A stretch of DNA of 64,000 nucleotides from JANQIO01 sp965229625 (GCA_965229625.1 CBDDJJ010000001.1:1550001-1614000); one strand, 5' to 3'; numbered from the stretch's first letter, positions 16,891-25,176 are shown. Notes: generated from the letters alone by a model not told the origin. Numbers and translations: made by a program.

Positions 16891-17814
16891 ATGAGCCTGG
16901 ACATTTCCCACCTCGAGAATGTCGGCGTCGAGGTGCGCGGCTTTGATATTGCCGCCCCCGTCGACGAGGACACCGCCGCCACCCTGGTGGAGCTGTTCGA
17001 CCAGCACGGCATCCTGCTGTTTCGCGGCCAGGATGTGACCCCGGCGCGCCAGATCGCTTTCAGCCGGCTGTTCGGGGAACTGGAACGTCACCCCATCGAG
17101 GAAACCCGCTCCCAGGAGTACCCGGAGCTGTTTACCCTTGCCAGCAATCCCGAGCAGGAGCAATACCTCACCGCCTACTACGACGGCGAACCCCGGGTCA
17201 GCCGACTCGACTGGCACATGGACCTGCACTACACCGGCAAACCCAACCGCGGCGCCGTGTTGACGGCGGTAGTCTGTGCGGCCGAGGATGGCCTGACCGG
17301 CTTCGGCGACCTGGCAAAGGCCCACGACGCCCTGGACGAGGATACCCGGGCCCTGCTGGCGCAAATCGAAGTGACCTACGCCTTCAGCATGCAGCGCCGA
17401 CATATGCGCTACGTGAACCTGGAAGGCTACCAGCCTGGCCCCTACAGCCCGCGCAAACCCTCGGACATCAACTACCCTAACTTCCCGGAGGTCGCCTACC
17501 CGGCCGTGGTGGAGCACCCGGTGACCGGACGCAAGGTGCTGGAGATCTGCGAGCAGTTCCTGGAGCGCATCGTCGCGCCCCACCAGGCCGGACTGTCCAA
17601 CGATGAGGCCATCGAGTTGCTGGAGCGGCTGGTGGAACATACCCGCCAGCCCGAATTCCATTACTTTCATCGCTGGGAGCCAGGCGACATGGTGCTGTGG
17701 GACAACTGGCGCGCCATGCACTGCGCCACCGGCACGCGGCCCGGTATCGAGCGGGTGATCCATCGCACGACCATCAGCGGCGATACGCCACTGGGACGCG
17801 TCATTGATACCTGA
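16891..17814 (+). CDS. TauD/TfdA-family Fe(II)/2-oxoglutarate dioxygenase
   Basis: A 307 aa non-haem iron dioxygenase. The HxD of the iron facial triad is WHMDLHY (H109, D111); the distal His is H277 (RAMHCATGTRPG), and R288 probably binds the 2-oxoglutarate carboxylate. TauD/TfdA members hydroxylate sulphonates, aryloxyacids and many other substrates, so the substrate is open. It is 67 bp upstream of an exported dipeptidase on the same strand and may be co-transcribed, which would fit catabolism of an imported organic compound, though this is weak inference. Confidence 0.9.
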   Translation: MSLDISHLENVGVEVRGFDIAAPVDEDTAATLVELFDQHGILLFRGQDVTPARQIAFSRLFGELERHPIEETRSQEYPELFTLASNPEQEQYLTAYYDGEPRVSRLDWHMDLHYTGKPNRGAVLTAVVCAAEDGLTGFGDLAKAHDALDEDTRALLAQIEVTYAFSMQRRHMRYVNLEGYQPGPYSPRKPSDINYPNFPEVAYPAVVEHPVTGRKVLEICEQFLERIVAPHQAGLSNDEAIELLERLVEHTRQPEFHYFHRWEPGDMVLWDNWRAMHCATGTRPGIERVIHRTTISGDTPLGRVIDT

Positions 17815-17881
17815 CGCCGGAATCAGCAAAACTGTTATTCTCTGCCGCTGTACACGCTGAAATACCTCCAAGGAAGACCCC

Positions 17882-19099
17882 GTGCTGAACACCCAGCCCC
17901 GACTGATTGTCCTGGTGGCAGTTCTGCTGCTTGCCTGCTCGCTACACGCCAAGGCCGACAAGTTCGACCGCCAGGCGGCGAAACTGACCCAGAAATACAT
18001 CCTGGTGGACGGCCACATCGACGTACCAATCCGTCTCCACTACGGCTGGGAAGACGTTACCCAGACCACGCCCCGGGGCCAGTTCGACTACCCGCGCGCC
18101 GTGCAGGGTGGCCTGAATGTTCCCTTCATGTCCATCTACACGCCGGCGAGCAGCGAATACGACGATAGTGCCTACGCCATGGCCAACAACCTGATCGATC
18201 ACGTCGAGGCCCTGGTGGCGCGGGCGCCCGACAAGTTCGCTATTGCCAGCTCCACGGCGGACGTGGAGCGACAGTTCAAGGCCGGCAAGATTTCGCTGGC
18301 GCTGGGCATGGAAAATGGTGCGCCTATTGGTGGCAGCCTGGACAAGCTGCGACACTTCTACCATCGCGGGATCCGCTACGTGACGCTGGCTCACTCGCAC
18401 TCCAACCACATCAGCGACTCGTCCTATGACAAGGTGCGGCTGTGGGACGGTCTGAGCCCGTTCGGGCGCGAAGTGGTCGCAGAGATGAACACGCTGGGCA
18501 TCATGGTGGATATCTCCCACTTGTCGGACAAGGCTGCCCACGAGGTGCTGCAGATCTCGCGCGCGCCGGTCATCGCCTCACACTCCTCGGCCCGCCATTT
18601 CGTGGATACCGACCCGGTGTTCGAGCGCAACATGGACGACGAACTGATCAAGGCGCTGGCGGCCAATGGCGGCGTGATCATGATCAACTTCGGCTCCGGC
18701 TTCGTGACCACCGCGGCCGCGGAGTATCGCAACAAGTCCCGCCCGGTAATGGAAGCCTACGCCGAGCGCCACGGCCTGGAGCGCGGCGACCCGGGCATGC
18801 GCAAGTTCATCGAGGATTACCAGAGTATCTACCCCTACCCCTATGCCACCGTGTCTGACGTGGCTGACCACATCGACCACGTGGTCAAGATCGCCGGTAT
18901 CGACTACGTGGGGATTGGCTCCGACTATGACGGTGTCGGCGACACACTGCCGATCGGTCTGAAGGACGTCTCGACCTACCCGAACCTGGTGGCCGAGTTG
19001 CTGCGCCGCGACTACAGCGAATCGGATATCGAGAAACTGCTGGGCGCAAACCTGGTGCGGGTGTGGAAAGCCGTGGAGAAAGAGGCCAGCCAAAGCTAA
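17882..19099 (+). CDS. exported M19 membrane dipeptidase family protein
   Basis: A dinuclear-zinc dipeptidase (renal dipeptidase family) of 405 aa. It starts at a GTG (17882) after AAGGAAG and has a hydrophobic signal (LIVLVAVLLLACSLHAKA). Metal motifs are DGHIDVP (H45, D47), the bridging Glu region GMENGAP at about 140-146, AHSHSN at about 165-170 and ASHSSARH at about 236-243, with the late GSDYDG Asp at about 344-349. The family hydrolyses dipeptides, often with a D-residue, and some beta-lactams. Expected in the periplasm. Confidence 0.93.
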   Translation: MLNTQPRLIVLVAVLLLACSLHAKADKFDRQAAKLTQKYILVDGHIDVPIRLHYGWEDVTQTTPRGQFDYPRAVQGGLNVPFMSIYTPASSEYDDSAYAMANNLIDHVEALVARAPDKFAIASSTADVERQFKAGKISLALGMENGAPIGGSLDKLRHFYHRGIRYVTLAHSHSNHISDSSYDKVRLWDGLSPFGREVVAEMNTLGIMVDISHLSDKAAHEVLQISRAPVIASHSSARHFVDTDPVFERNMDDELIKALAANGGVIMINFGSGFVTTAAAEYRNKSRPVMEAYAERHGLERGDPGMRKFIEDYQSIYPYPYATVSDVADHIDHVVKIAGIDYVGIGSDYDGVGDTLPIGLKDVSTYPNLVAELLRRDYSESDIEKLLGANLVRVWKAVEKEASQS

Positions 19100-19116
19100 G
19101 CCGCTTGAGAGCCTGG

Positions 19117-19145
19117 CAAAAAAAGGCCGGCGCATGCGCCGGCTT
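19117..19145 (-). terminator. rho-independent terminator
   Basis: GCCGGCGCATGCGCCGGC (19126-19143) is a perfect palindrome. Read on the minus strand it is followed by a run of seven T (19124 down to 19118), ending transcription of the gene at 19168-19473. It also lies just after the convergent dipeptidase gene and may serve both strands. Confidence 0.9.
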
Positions 19146-19167
19146 GAGTCAGGACCTACTAGAAGTC

Positions 19168-19473
19168 TCAGTTGGCCGCGATGGCCTCACGGCGCAGGAA
19201 TTCCTCGCGCTCTGCGTTGAAGTCGGCAGCCGCGCGTACCAGGCGGTCCACGTAGTAATTGTGGACAAAGCTGTCGTCAGGGTTCACGCACTCCATGTAG
19301 GCCTCACCGGCCTTCACGAATTCGGCCATGGCTTCACGGGCCTCCATCATCTGCTCGAAGGTGGCCACTTCACCGTTGGGTACTTCAGGCTTCTCAGGCC
19401 AGCCCTTGCCGTCACAGGCGCCAAAGGCGGACCCTGATACCAGCGCTGCTACCAGTGCAATCGTCGTTTTCAT
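19168..19473 (-). CDS. small exported protein of unknown function
   Basis: A 101 aa protein with a signal peptide (MKTTIALVAALVSGSAFGAC, cut near residue 18-19) and a helical mature part containing two Cys residues (ACDGKG and YMECVN). ATG at 19473 with GGGAGATG upstream. It has its own terminator, so it is a single-gene unit, but I recognise no family. Expected to be periplasmic with one disulphide. Downstream on the minus strand lies only the convergent dipeptidase gene. Confidence 0.8.
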   Translation of the reverse strand: MKTTIALVAALVSGSAFGACDGKGWPEKPEVPNGEVATFEQMMEAREAMAEFVKAGEAYMECVNPDDSFVHNYYVDRLVRAAADFNAEREEFLRREAIAAN

Positions 19474-19760
19474 ATTTCATCTCCCGGAGAGTCAAATCGG
19501 ACTCAAAAAAATCTAACTATGGATGGGTCGTTAAGGAGCTTGGTTACGCTCAGTAACAACTCATACGAAGTATCACACCGGCCGGACCTGCAGGCATAGG
19601 GGTTTAGATGAATTTTTTATGTAACTAATTGTATTTATTGAATTTTGTGACACAAATCCGCGCTGTTTTGGTGCCTGGCCGCACCAACCGGGTGCAATAC
19701 AAAGTGTTACCTATAGGAACGTATGCAGAACCTGAACAACTCAGGCCGCAGCCCGGATCC
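19474..19760. other. AT-rich non-coding region
   Basis: No convincing gene. The stretch from about 19500 to 19660 is far more AT-rich than the rest of the window and must hold the promoter of the small exported protein gene (minus strand). From 19761 onward the spacing is taken over by a tandem repeat array. Confidence 0.6.
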
Positions 19761-20034
19761 GCGCCCCGAAAAAAATCGGGCGAGCATATCGCTAACGGCC
19801 GGGTGAGCGCCTCAATACGAGCCGATCAAGCGCCTCGAAGCAGACCAGGTGAAGCCTGGAAGAAGGTTGAGCTAGCACCTCGATACAGGCCCGCCGAGCA
19901 CCCCCCAACGACTGGGCGAGTGCCTCGATACAGGCCGAGTGAGAGCCTCAATACAAACTGGACTAACGTATCGATACAGGCCGATAGAGCACCTGAAAAA
20001 AGGTTCGGCTAACGCCTCGATAAAGACCGAAGCC
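19761..20034. repeat. twelve degenerate 22-23 bp tandem repeats
   Basis: Twelve units begin at 19761, 19784, 19807, 19830, 19853, 19875, 19898, 19920, 19943, 19966, 19989 and 20012. Ten are 23 bp and two are 22 bp. A representative core is CCTCGATACAGGCCGA (full in the units at 19920 and nearly so at 19875, 19966 and 20012), giving a second period of about 46 bp. Many units can fold into a short stem with a 5-10 nt loop although their bases differ: GCCT/AGGC at 19920, ACCT/AGGT at 19989, AGCCT/AGGTT at 19853, CCCGA/TCGGG at 19761. The period is not a multiple of three, so it is not coding. Confidence 0.85.
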
Positions 20035-20054
20035 AATGCAGCCCGAGCGGTCTT
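20023..20054 (-). terminator. possible terminator of the ergothioneine operon
   Basis: AAGACCG (20023-20029) and CGGTCTT (20048-20054) form a 7 bp stem with an 18 nt loop, 9 bp after the egtD stop on the minus strand, followed by TATCG. The T run is short. The left arm is inside the last 23 bp repeat. Confidence 0.4.
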
Positions 20055-20062
20055 ATAAAGAA

Positions 20063-21007
20063 TCAGAGGACTTCGAAATATTGGACGCTGAACAGCGAAT
20101 CATCATCCAGCCAGCAGCCGCGGGCAGCAAAGCCTGCCTCCGCGGCCAGCTCGGCAAAGCCCTGGGTGGTGTACTTGTAGGAGTACTCGGTGTGGATGCG
20201 CTCGCCGGCGGTAAACTCCAGCACGGCACCGTCACAGCAGACCTGCTGTGCCGTCCTGCTCTCGAGGTGCATTTCGATCCGCTGCTCCGTGGCGTTGTAG
20301 AAGGCCACGTGCTCGAACTGGCCGGGGTCGAAGTCGGCATCGAGCAAGCGGTTGGCATGGCACAATATGTTGCGATTGAACTCGGCGGTCACGCCCTGGC
20401 TGTCGTTGTAGGCTGCGTCCAGTACCCCGGTGGCCTTGTGCAGGTCGACGCCAATCAGCAGCCCACCACCCTTCCCCACCAGTGCAGCCGCGCGGGTGAG
20501 AAACTCGCAGGCGGCCGCAGGCTCAAAATTGCCGATCGTAGAGCCCGGGTAGAACAACACCCGCCGCGCGCTGGCGGCGGGCAGGTCGAAGGCGGCCCCA
20601 AAGTCCGCCACGACCGGGCGCACCTCGAGCTCGGGGAAGTCCTCACGCAGGCGTTGGGCTGCGTCGAGCAGGAAATCCCGGGAGATATCCAGCGGCAGGT
20701 AAGCCGCCGGCGCCAGGTCCGACAGCAGGTAGCGCACTTTCTCGCAGTTGCCCGCACCGGGCTCCACCAGTTCGCAGCCCGTCCCGACCGTGGCGGCAAT
20801 CGCTGCGGCATCGCGGCTGAAGATGCCTATCTCGGTGCGGGTCGGGTAATACTCGTCCAGCTCACAGATACGGGCAAACAGCTCGGACCCGCGCTCGTCG
20901 TAAAAGAACTTCGGATTGATAAACCGCGGTGGGCTGGCGAGCCCCGCGAGGAGTTCCTCGCGCTGGGTACTGTGCACATCGGTGATCGGATGATCATCTA
21001 AAGCCAT
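20063..21007 (-). CDS. egtD: L-histidine N-alpha-methyltransferase (ergothioneine)
   Basis: Trimethylates the alpha-amino group of histidine with SAM to give hercynine, the first step of ergothioneine synthesis. At 314 aa it is the usual length. Family hallmarks: FFYDERGSELFARICELDEY at 34-53, TRTEIGI at 56-62, the SAM site LVEPGAGNCEKVRYLL near 80-95, PLDIS near 104-108, and FYPGSTIGNFEP near 152-163. The late EYSYKYT segment holds substrate-binding residues. It overlaps the end of egtB by 10 bp, so the two are translationally coupled, and is last in an operon with a transporter. Confidence 0.96.
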   Translation of the reverse strand: MALDDHPITDVHSTQREELLAGLASPPRFINPKFFYDERGSELFARICELDEYYPTRTEIGIFSRDAAAIAATVGTGCELVEPGAGNCEKVRYLLSDLAPAAYLPLDISRDFLLDAAQRLREDFPELEVRPVVADFGAAFDLPAASARRVLFYPGSTIGNFEPAAACEFLTRAAALVGKGGGLLIGVDLHKATGVLDAAYNDSQGVTAEFNRNILCHANRLLDADFDPGQFEHVAFYNATEQRIEMHLESRTAQQVCCDGAVLEFTAGERIHTEYSYKYTTQGFAELAAEAGFAARGCWLDDDSLFSVQYFEVL

Positions 21008-22227
21008 TTGGCGAGCCTTATGCCGGTGAACTGCCAGCGATCCGGGGGATAAAAAAAGTTGCGGTAGCTGCAGCGCATCTGGCTGCGGCTGGTCACGCAG
21101 GAACCGCCCCGCAATACCAGCTGGTTGGCCATGAACTTGCCGTTGTATTCACCCACCGCGCCCGCCGCCGGCCGGTAGCCAGGGTAGGGCCCGTAGGCGC
21201 TGCTGGTCCACTCCCACAGCCCGCCATGAAGCTGCCAGTCGGCTTCGCCGTGGGACGCATCCGGGTGCAGGCGACCGGATTCCACGAACTGACCGGCGAG
21301 CTCAGTGCCAGCGGCCAGGGCTTCCCACTCGAACTCCGTCGGCAGTCGATGGCCGGCCCAACGCGCATAGGCATCGGCCTCGTAACCACTGACATGGGAG
21401 ACCGGGCGAGCCGGATCCAGCGGGCAGAGGCCATACAGCGTGTATTCCTGCCAGCCATCTCCCGTTTTCAACCAGTACAGCGGGGCTTCCCAGCCGCGCT
21501 CTCCCACGGTGCGCCAGCCATCGGACAACCACAGTTCCGGGCGCTGGTAGCCACCGTCTTCGACAAAGGCCTGGTACTCGGCATTGGTCACCAGCCGATC
21601 CGCAAGGGCAAAGGGTGTGAGCAGCACCGCGTGCACGGGTAACTCATTGTCAAAGCAGAATCCGGTATCGGTATGCCCGACCTCCACCTGCCCGCCGGCA
21701 TGCTCACACCAGCCCAGGGCGCGCTCCGTTCCCGGCACAAGCTCACTCTGGCTATAGGCGGGGTACAGGGGATTGCGCGACAGGCTGTACTTGATGTCAG
21801 TGAAAAACAGTTCCTGGTGCTGCTGCTCATGGTGAGTACCGAGCTCGACCAGGCGGATGATGGTATCCAGTTCCGGGTGCCCGGATGCCAGCAGTTCACC
21901 TACCCAGGTATCTACATGCTCACGGTAGGCGAGCACGTCTTCCAGCACCGGGCGCGACAGCAGGCCTCGCTCCGGTCGCGGGTGCTGGTCGCCAATGCCG
22001 TTGTAATAGGAGTTGAACAGCACTTCGTAGGCCGGGTGGAAGGGCCGGTAGTCGGCGACGTAGGGCTTGAGGATAAAAGTTTCGAAAAACCATGTTGTGT
22101 GTGCCAGGTGCCACTTGGGGGGACTGGTGTCCGCCATCGCCTGCAGGCTGTAGTCTTCCTTTTCCAACGGTTCGCAGAACCGCTCCGAATCGGTACGCAC
22201 ACGAGTAAAACGTTCGGCGAGATTCAT
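20998..22227 (-). CDS. egtB: ergothioneine biosynthesis sulphoxide synthase
   Basis: Non-haem iron enzyme of 409 aa that joins hercynine to a thiol donor with oxygen. The N-terminal DinB-like domain gives the three-His site: KWHLAHTTWFFE with His 40 and 43, and HHEQQHQE from 132, His137 closing the triad. The C-terminal FGE-sulphatase domain (about 180-409) includes VTNAEYQAFVEDGGY, RLPTEFEWEALA, GGLWEWTSSAY and RGGSCVTSRSQMRCSYRNF. The ATG at 22227 overlaps the stop of the transporter gene as ATGA. No egtA, egtC or egtE is present in the window. Confidence 0.96.
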   Translation of the reverse strand: MNLAERFTRVRTDSERFCEPLEKEDYSLQAMADTSPPKWHLAHTTWFFETFILKPYVADYRPFHPAYEVLFNSYYNGIGDQHPRPERGLLSRPVLEDVLAYREHVDTWVGELLASGHPELDTIIRLVELGTHHEQQHQELFFTDIKYSLSRNPLYPAYSQSELVPGTERALGWCEHAGGQVEVGHTDTGFCFDNELPVHAVLLTPFALADRLVTNAEYQAFVEDGGYQRPELWLSDGWRTVGERGWEAPLYWLKTGDGWQEYTLYGLCPLDPARPVSHVSGYEADAYARWAGHRLPTEFEWEALAAGTELAGQFVESGRLHPDASHGEADWQLHGGLWEWTSSAYGPYPGYRPAAGAVGEYNGKFMANQLVLRGGSCVTSRSQMRCSYRNFFYPPDRWQFTGIRLAKWL

Positions 22228-23687
22228 GTTTTTGCAGCCACCAGGTGCGGGGGCAGGATAGCCCGTTCCAACCATTCAAACAGAAATTCAGTGACGATGG
22301 CCAGTAAGGCGGCGGGAATGGCGCCCTGCAGGATCAATCCGTGGTCATTGAGGTTGAGCCCGGTAACAATCGGCTCACCCAGGCCACCGGCGCCGACAAA
22401 GGCCGCCAGCGTGGCGGTGCCGATGCTGATGATGGCGGCGGTCTTCACGCCTGCCAGGATCATCGGCAACGCCAGCGGAATCTCCACGTACCGCAGTCTC
22501 TGCAGGGTGCTCAGGCCCATGCCCTCGGCCACGTCGCGCAACAGCGGGTCGATGGACTGGATGCCCGCCAGGGTATTGCGAATGATCGGCAGCAACGAGT
22601 ACAGGAACAGCGCCAGCACGGCCGGCACCTGGCCAAGACCCAGCAACGGCACCAGGATTGCCAGCAAGGCCAGCGAAGGCACGGTCTGCAGCAGACCCGC
22701 GATGTAAACCGCCCAGGCAGCAGCGTGCGGGTGCTGGCTCAGGTAAATGGCCAACGGCAGCGCCAGGGCACAGGCGAACAGCAGTGCCATGCCGGTCAGC
22801 TTCAGGTGTCGCGCGGTGTTGCGCAGAATCTGGCCGGCCGGGCTCGACTCCCCGGAATCTGCGCGACCGAGGTATTCCGCCACCACGCTGCGCGGCGACA
22901 CACCGGGTTCACCGGCAGCGGCGTTCAGCGCCTGGATCCGGGACTCGTCCAGGGTGCCTACCAGCTCGGCCAACAGTGCCCTGGCCGGGGCCGGTAAGTC
23001 CCTGCGCGCCAGCAGCAGGGCATCATAGCGCGGGAAGAATTGGCGGTCGTCCTCGAGCAAGCGCAGGTCGAAGTACTGCAGATCGCCATCGGTGGTGTAG
23101 GCATCCGTTGCCGAGAGCTGACCGCTGGCGATGGCCCGGTAGGCCAGCGCATGCTCCAGCCCGGACACCTCATGGGGCAGGCCGTAATATTCCTTCAGTG
23201 AGGGCCAGCCGTCGGCGCGATTCAGGAACTCCAGGGAAAAGCCCAGCTTCAGGTCCGGGTGGTCTGCGAGGTCGCTGATGCGGGTAATCCCACGCGACTC
23301 CGCCAGCGCGCGGTTCACGGCGATGGCGTAGCTGTTGTTGAAGCCCAGTTCCGCCACGATCTCCAGGTCACGCTCCGCCAGCGCCGCTGCCAGCTCGATC
23401 GGGTCGGCATCCGGTCGCCGCAGGATAGTCTGCGCGAGGGTGCCGGTGTACTCCGGGTAGACATCGATCTCGCCGGCGAGCAACGCTTCCCATAGCACCA
23501 TGGTGCCGCCCAGGCCCTGCTTGCGCGCCACCTCGAAACCGCCCAGTTCCAGATTCTGCGCCGCGATCTCCGCCAGCACGTGGCTTTCCGTGAAGGTCTT
23601 GGAGGCCACGGTGATCGGCTCCGCCGCGGTCAGGGCGGGCAGCAACAGGCCGACACCGACGCACCAGGCCGCCAGGCGCCGCATCAC
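22224..23687 (-). CDS. ABC transporter, substrate-binding + permease fusion
   Basis: A 487 aa (486 aa from the ATG at 23684) fusion of the OpuC/ProX-type binding protein and ProW-type permease. A signal peptide (cut near LTAA) leads into the binding domain (about 24-280; TVASKTFTESHVLAEIAAQ, YPEYTGTL, then the SATDAYTTDGDL lobe). The permease has about six helices from 300 on, with the EAA-like loop RDVAEGMGLSTLQRL. Characterised ergothioneine importers EgtUV are OpuC-type fusions too. Stop/start overlaps tie it to both its ATPase and egtB, so ergothioneine or a precursor betaine is the likely cargo. Confidence 0.9.
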   Translation of the reverse strand: MMRRLAAWCVGVGLLLPALTAAEPITVASKTFTESHVLAEIAAQNLELGGFEVARKQGLGGTMVLWEALLAGEIDVYPEYTGTLAQTILRRPDADPIELAAALAERDLEIVAELGFNNSYAIAVNRALAESRGITRISDLADHPDLKLGFSLEFLNRADGWPSLKEYYGLPHEVSGLEHALAYRAIASGQLSATDAYTTDGDLQYFDLRLLEDDRQFFPRYDALLLARRDLPAPARALLAELVGTLDESRIQALNAAAGEPGVSPRSVVAEYLGRADSGESSPAGQILRNTARHLKLTGMALLFACALALPLAIYLSQHPHAAAWAVYIAGLLQTVPSLALLAILVPLLGLGQVPAVLALFLYSLLPIIRNTLAGIQSIDPLLRDVAEGMGLSTLQRLRYVEIPLALPMILAGVKTAAIISIGTATLAAFVGAGGLGEPIVTGLNLNDHGLILQGAIPAALLAIVTEFLFEWLERAILPPHLVAAKT

Positions 23688-24427
23688 GATGACTCTCCCA
23701 ACAGTTCGAGCAGAATGTGTTCCGGTTCCTGGCGCGGGTGCTTTGCCTTCAGTTCGCTCACCTCGGCCTGCACCAATAACCGGCCCCGTTCCAGCACCAC
23801 GATGCGGTCGGCGAGCTTCATGGCCTCGCGCATATCGTGGGTGACCAGCAGCATGCAGCGCGGCTCCAGATGCCGCAGCTCCCGAAACTGCGCGTGCACA
23901 TCGAGGCGGGTCAGCGGATCGAGGGCGCCGAAGGGCTCGTCCAGCAACAACAGGGTAGGCTCCAACACCATCGCCCGCGCCAGGCCCGCCCGCTGCTGTT
24001 GGCCGCCACTAAGCTCATGGGGGTAGCGCGCCAGCAGCTCCCGGTCCAGGTGTACCAGTTCGAGCAGGCGCGCCAGGCGTCCGTCGATACGATCCTTGTC
24101 CCAGCCTGCAAGGCGCGCCGAGAGGGTGATGTTTGATTCCACTGACAGATGCGGAAACAGCCCGCTGCCCTGCACCGCGTAACCGATACCGCGGCGCAGC
24201 GTGGGCAACTGGGAATAGTCGATGGGCTTGCCCATGACTTCGACGTGACCACGGGTCGGGCGAACCAGGCCGTTGATAGAACGCAACAGTGTCGACTTGC
24301 CGCTGCCGCTGCGGCCGATGACGGCGGTGACAGAGTCTTCAGGGAAACTGACAGTGATGTCGGAGAGTACCGGCGTGCCGGCGAAATCCATGCCGAGTTG
24401 GTGTAGGGCGACGGCCGTCAAGGGCAA
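23684..24427 (-). CDS. ABC transporter ATPase, OpuCA/EgtV-like
   Basis: A 247 aa import-type ATPase of the glycine betaine/choline class. Walker A GRSGSGKST at 38-46, the Q-loop in YAVQGSGLFPHLSV near 93-106, signature LSGGQQQR near 141-148, Walker B LLLLDEPFGALDPLTR after it, and the switch His in LVTHDMREAMKLADR. There is no C-terminal CBS pair as in osmosensing OpuCA. The start is a TTG (24427 or 24421), with AGGGACGG just upstream. First gene of the four-gene egt operon. Confidence 0.92.
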   Translation of the reverse strand: MPLTAVALHQLGMDFAGTPVLSDITVSFPEDSVTAVIGRSGSGKSTLLRSINGLVRPTRGHVEVMGKPIDYSQLPTLRRGIGYAVQGSGLFPHLSVESNITLSARLAGWDKDRIDGRLARLLELVHLDRELLARYPHELSGGQQQRAGLARAMVLEPTLLLLDEPFGALDPLTRLDVHAQFRELRHLEPRCMLLVTHDMREAMKLADRIVVLERGRLLVQAEVSELKAKHPRQEPEHILLELLGESS

Positions 24428-24492
24428 CCGTCCCTGGGCAAATCCATGTAGGCCTCGCGGGCTTCTTTTAAGTCAGTGTAGAGAGGGGAATC

Positions 24493-24557
24493 AAAAAAAC
24501 AACCGGCGGCACCCACGCGCGCGAGGCCATCGCTACGCAGGCTTCTGCCGCCGGTTG
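24493..24557 (-). terminator. rho-independent terminator with long loop
   Basis: CAACCGGCGGC (24500-24510) and GCCGCCGGTTG (24547-24557) form an 11 bp stem; on the minus strand it is followed by seven T (24499 down to 24493). The 5' arm lies inside the last codons of the small gene ending at 24533. Confidence 0.85.
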
Positions 24558-24703
24558 AGTAACAGGGCTTTCTTGAGGCTGGCGTGCAACACGCGCTGGG
24601 AGTGTTGGTCCAGGCAGTGCATCTGCTCGATGTGCAGTTCATGTCGGCGCAGCAGGTCTTCAACGACGGTCGCCGGCAGGGCCACATGAACCAGCCTTTT
24701 CAC
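24533..24703 (-). CDS. small basic protein, Fur-operon gene 2
   Basis: A 56 aa protein from a GTG at 24703, 2 bp after the stop of the preceding gene. The sequence is helical and His-rich (VVEDLLRRHELHIEQMHCLD, then QHSQRVLHASLKKALLLNRR), with one Cys. I recognise no family. Evidence that it is real: position in the operon, a good helix pattern, and a terminator whose first arm lies in its last codons. Another frame (24418-24687) gives a Cys/Ser/Arg-rich product that looks like a shadow. Confidence 0.65.
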   Translation of the reverse strand: MKRLVHVALPATVVEDLLRRHELHIEQMHCLDQHSQRVLHASLKKALLLNRRQKPA

Positions 24704-24705
24704 TT

Positions 24706-25017
24706 CTAGTGAACCGTCGCTGACGCGTGGCCGTTCAGTTGCAGCACCTGGGCTACCAGGTTGAGCTGGGCCGCGCTGGCGGAAAAGCGCCGGACCCAGC
24801 TGCGATCACAGCATTGGGCGTCTCGTACCATCAGCTGCGCGGCCTCATAAGCAGCGCCCGCATGGCGCCAGGCATTGAGCCAGTCTTTCTGTTTCATCAG
24901 CCGCTGCGCCTGCTCAAAGCCGCTTCGCCAGAACGGCGCCGCCACGTCGGGGCTGCCCTCAAGCCAGGCGCGGTGACGCGGGCAAATGAACTTGAAGTCG
25001 ACTCCGGGTGTGAGCAT
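24706..25017 (-). CDS. small protein of unknown function under Fur control
   Basis: A 103 aa cytosolic protein starting at the ATG at 25017, with AGGAGGTGA directly upstream, fully matching the 16S tail. Sequence: MLTPGVDFKFICPRHRAWL, then a mainly helical body resembling one TPR-like pair (QKDWLNAWRHAGAAYEAAQL). It has Cys12, His15 and a later Cys-Cys (DAQCCDRSW). A perfect Fur box sits 11 bp upstream of the start codon, so expression should rise when iron is scarce. The function is unknown; a Cys/His N-terminus could bind a metal, which is a guess. Confidence 0.8.
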   Translation of the reverse strand: MLTPGVDFKFICPRHRAWLEGSPDVAAPFWRSGFEQAQRLMKQKDWLNAWRHAGAAYEAAQLMVRDAQCCDRSWVRRFSASAAQLNLVAQVLQLNGHASATVH

Positions 25018-25027
25018 CGATCACCTC

Positions 25028-25052
25028 CTAAATGATAATGATTATCATTTAG
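25028..25052 (-). promoter_or_regulatory. Fur box
   Basis: A perfect 25 bp palindrome centred at 25040; its core ATGATAATGATTATCAT (25032-25048) is a textbook Fur operator (GATAATGATAATCATTATC-type). It nearly touches the ribosome site of the gene starting at 25017, so bound Fur would cover the promoter or transcript start. Confidence 0.93.
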
Positions 25053-25176
25053 GTTAGTGCCTGATGCCCTGCTTGCCAACCCCCTGACGGCAGAAAAATG
25101 CCGATTTGCCTGTCACAAAATATTCACCACTGCGTATTTTTGCTGCAACAGCCCGGCGGCATCCTGCTCGCGAATC

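Noticed and set aside
16846..18018. Minus-strand frame of 390 codons
   Set aside because: Antisense to the TauD-type and M19 genes, with no domain features.
19629..20012. A 127-codon open frame across the 23 bp repeat array
   Set aside because: The repeat period is 22-23 bp and shifts frame every unit, the product is a low-complexity Arg/Pro/Ser string, and there is no ribosome site.
19761..20034. CRISPR array
   Set aside because: Units are tandem with no spacers, they diverge from each other, and no cas gene is present.
24418..24687. An 89-codon frame after the Fur operon
   Set aside because: Cys/Ser/Arg-rich, overlaps the better-supported 56 aa gene in another frame and ends inside the transporter ATPase gene.
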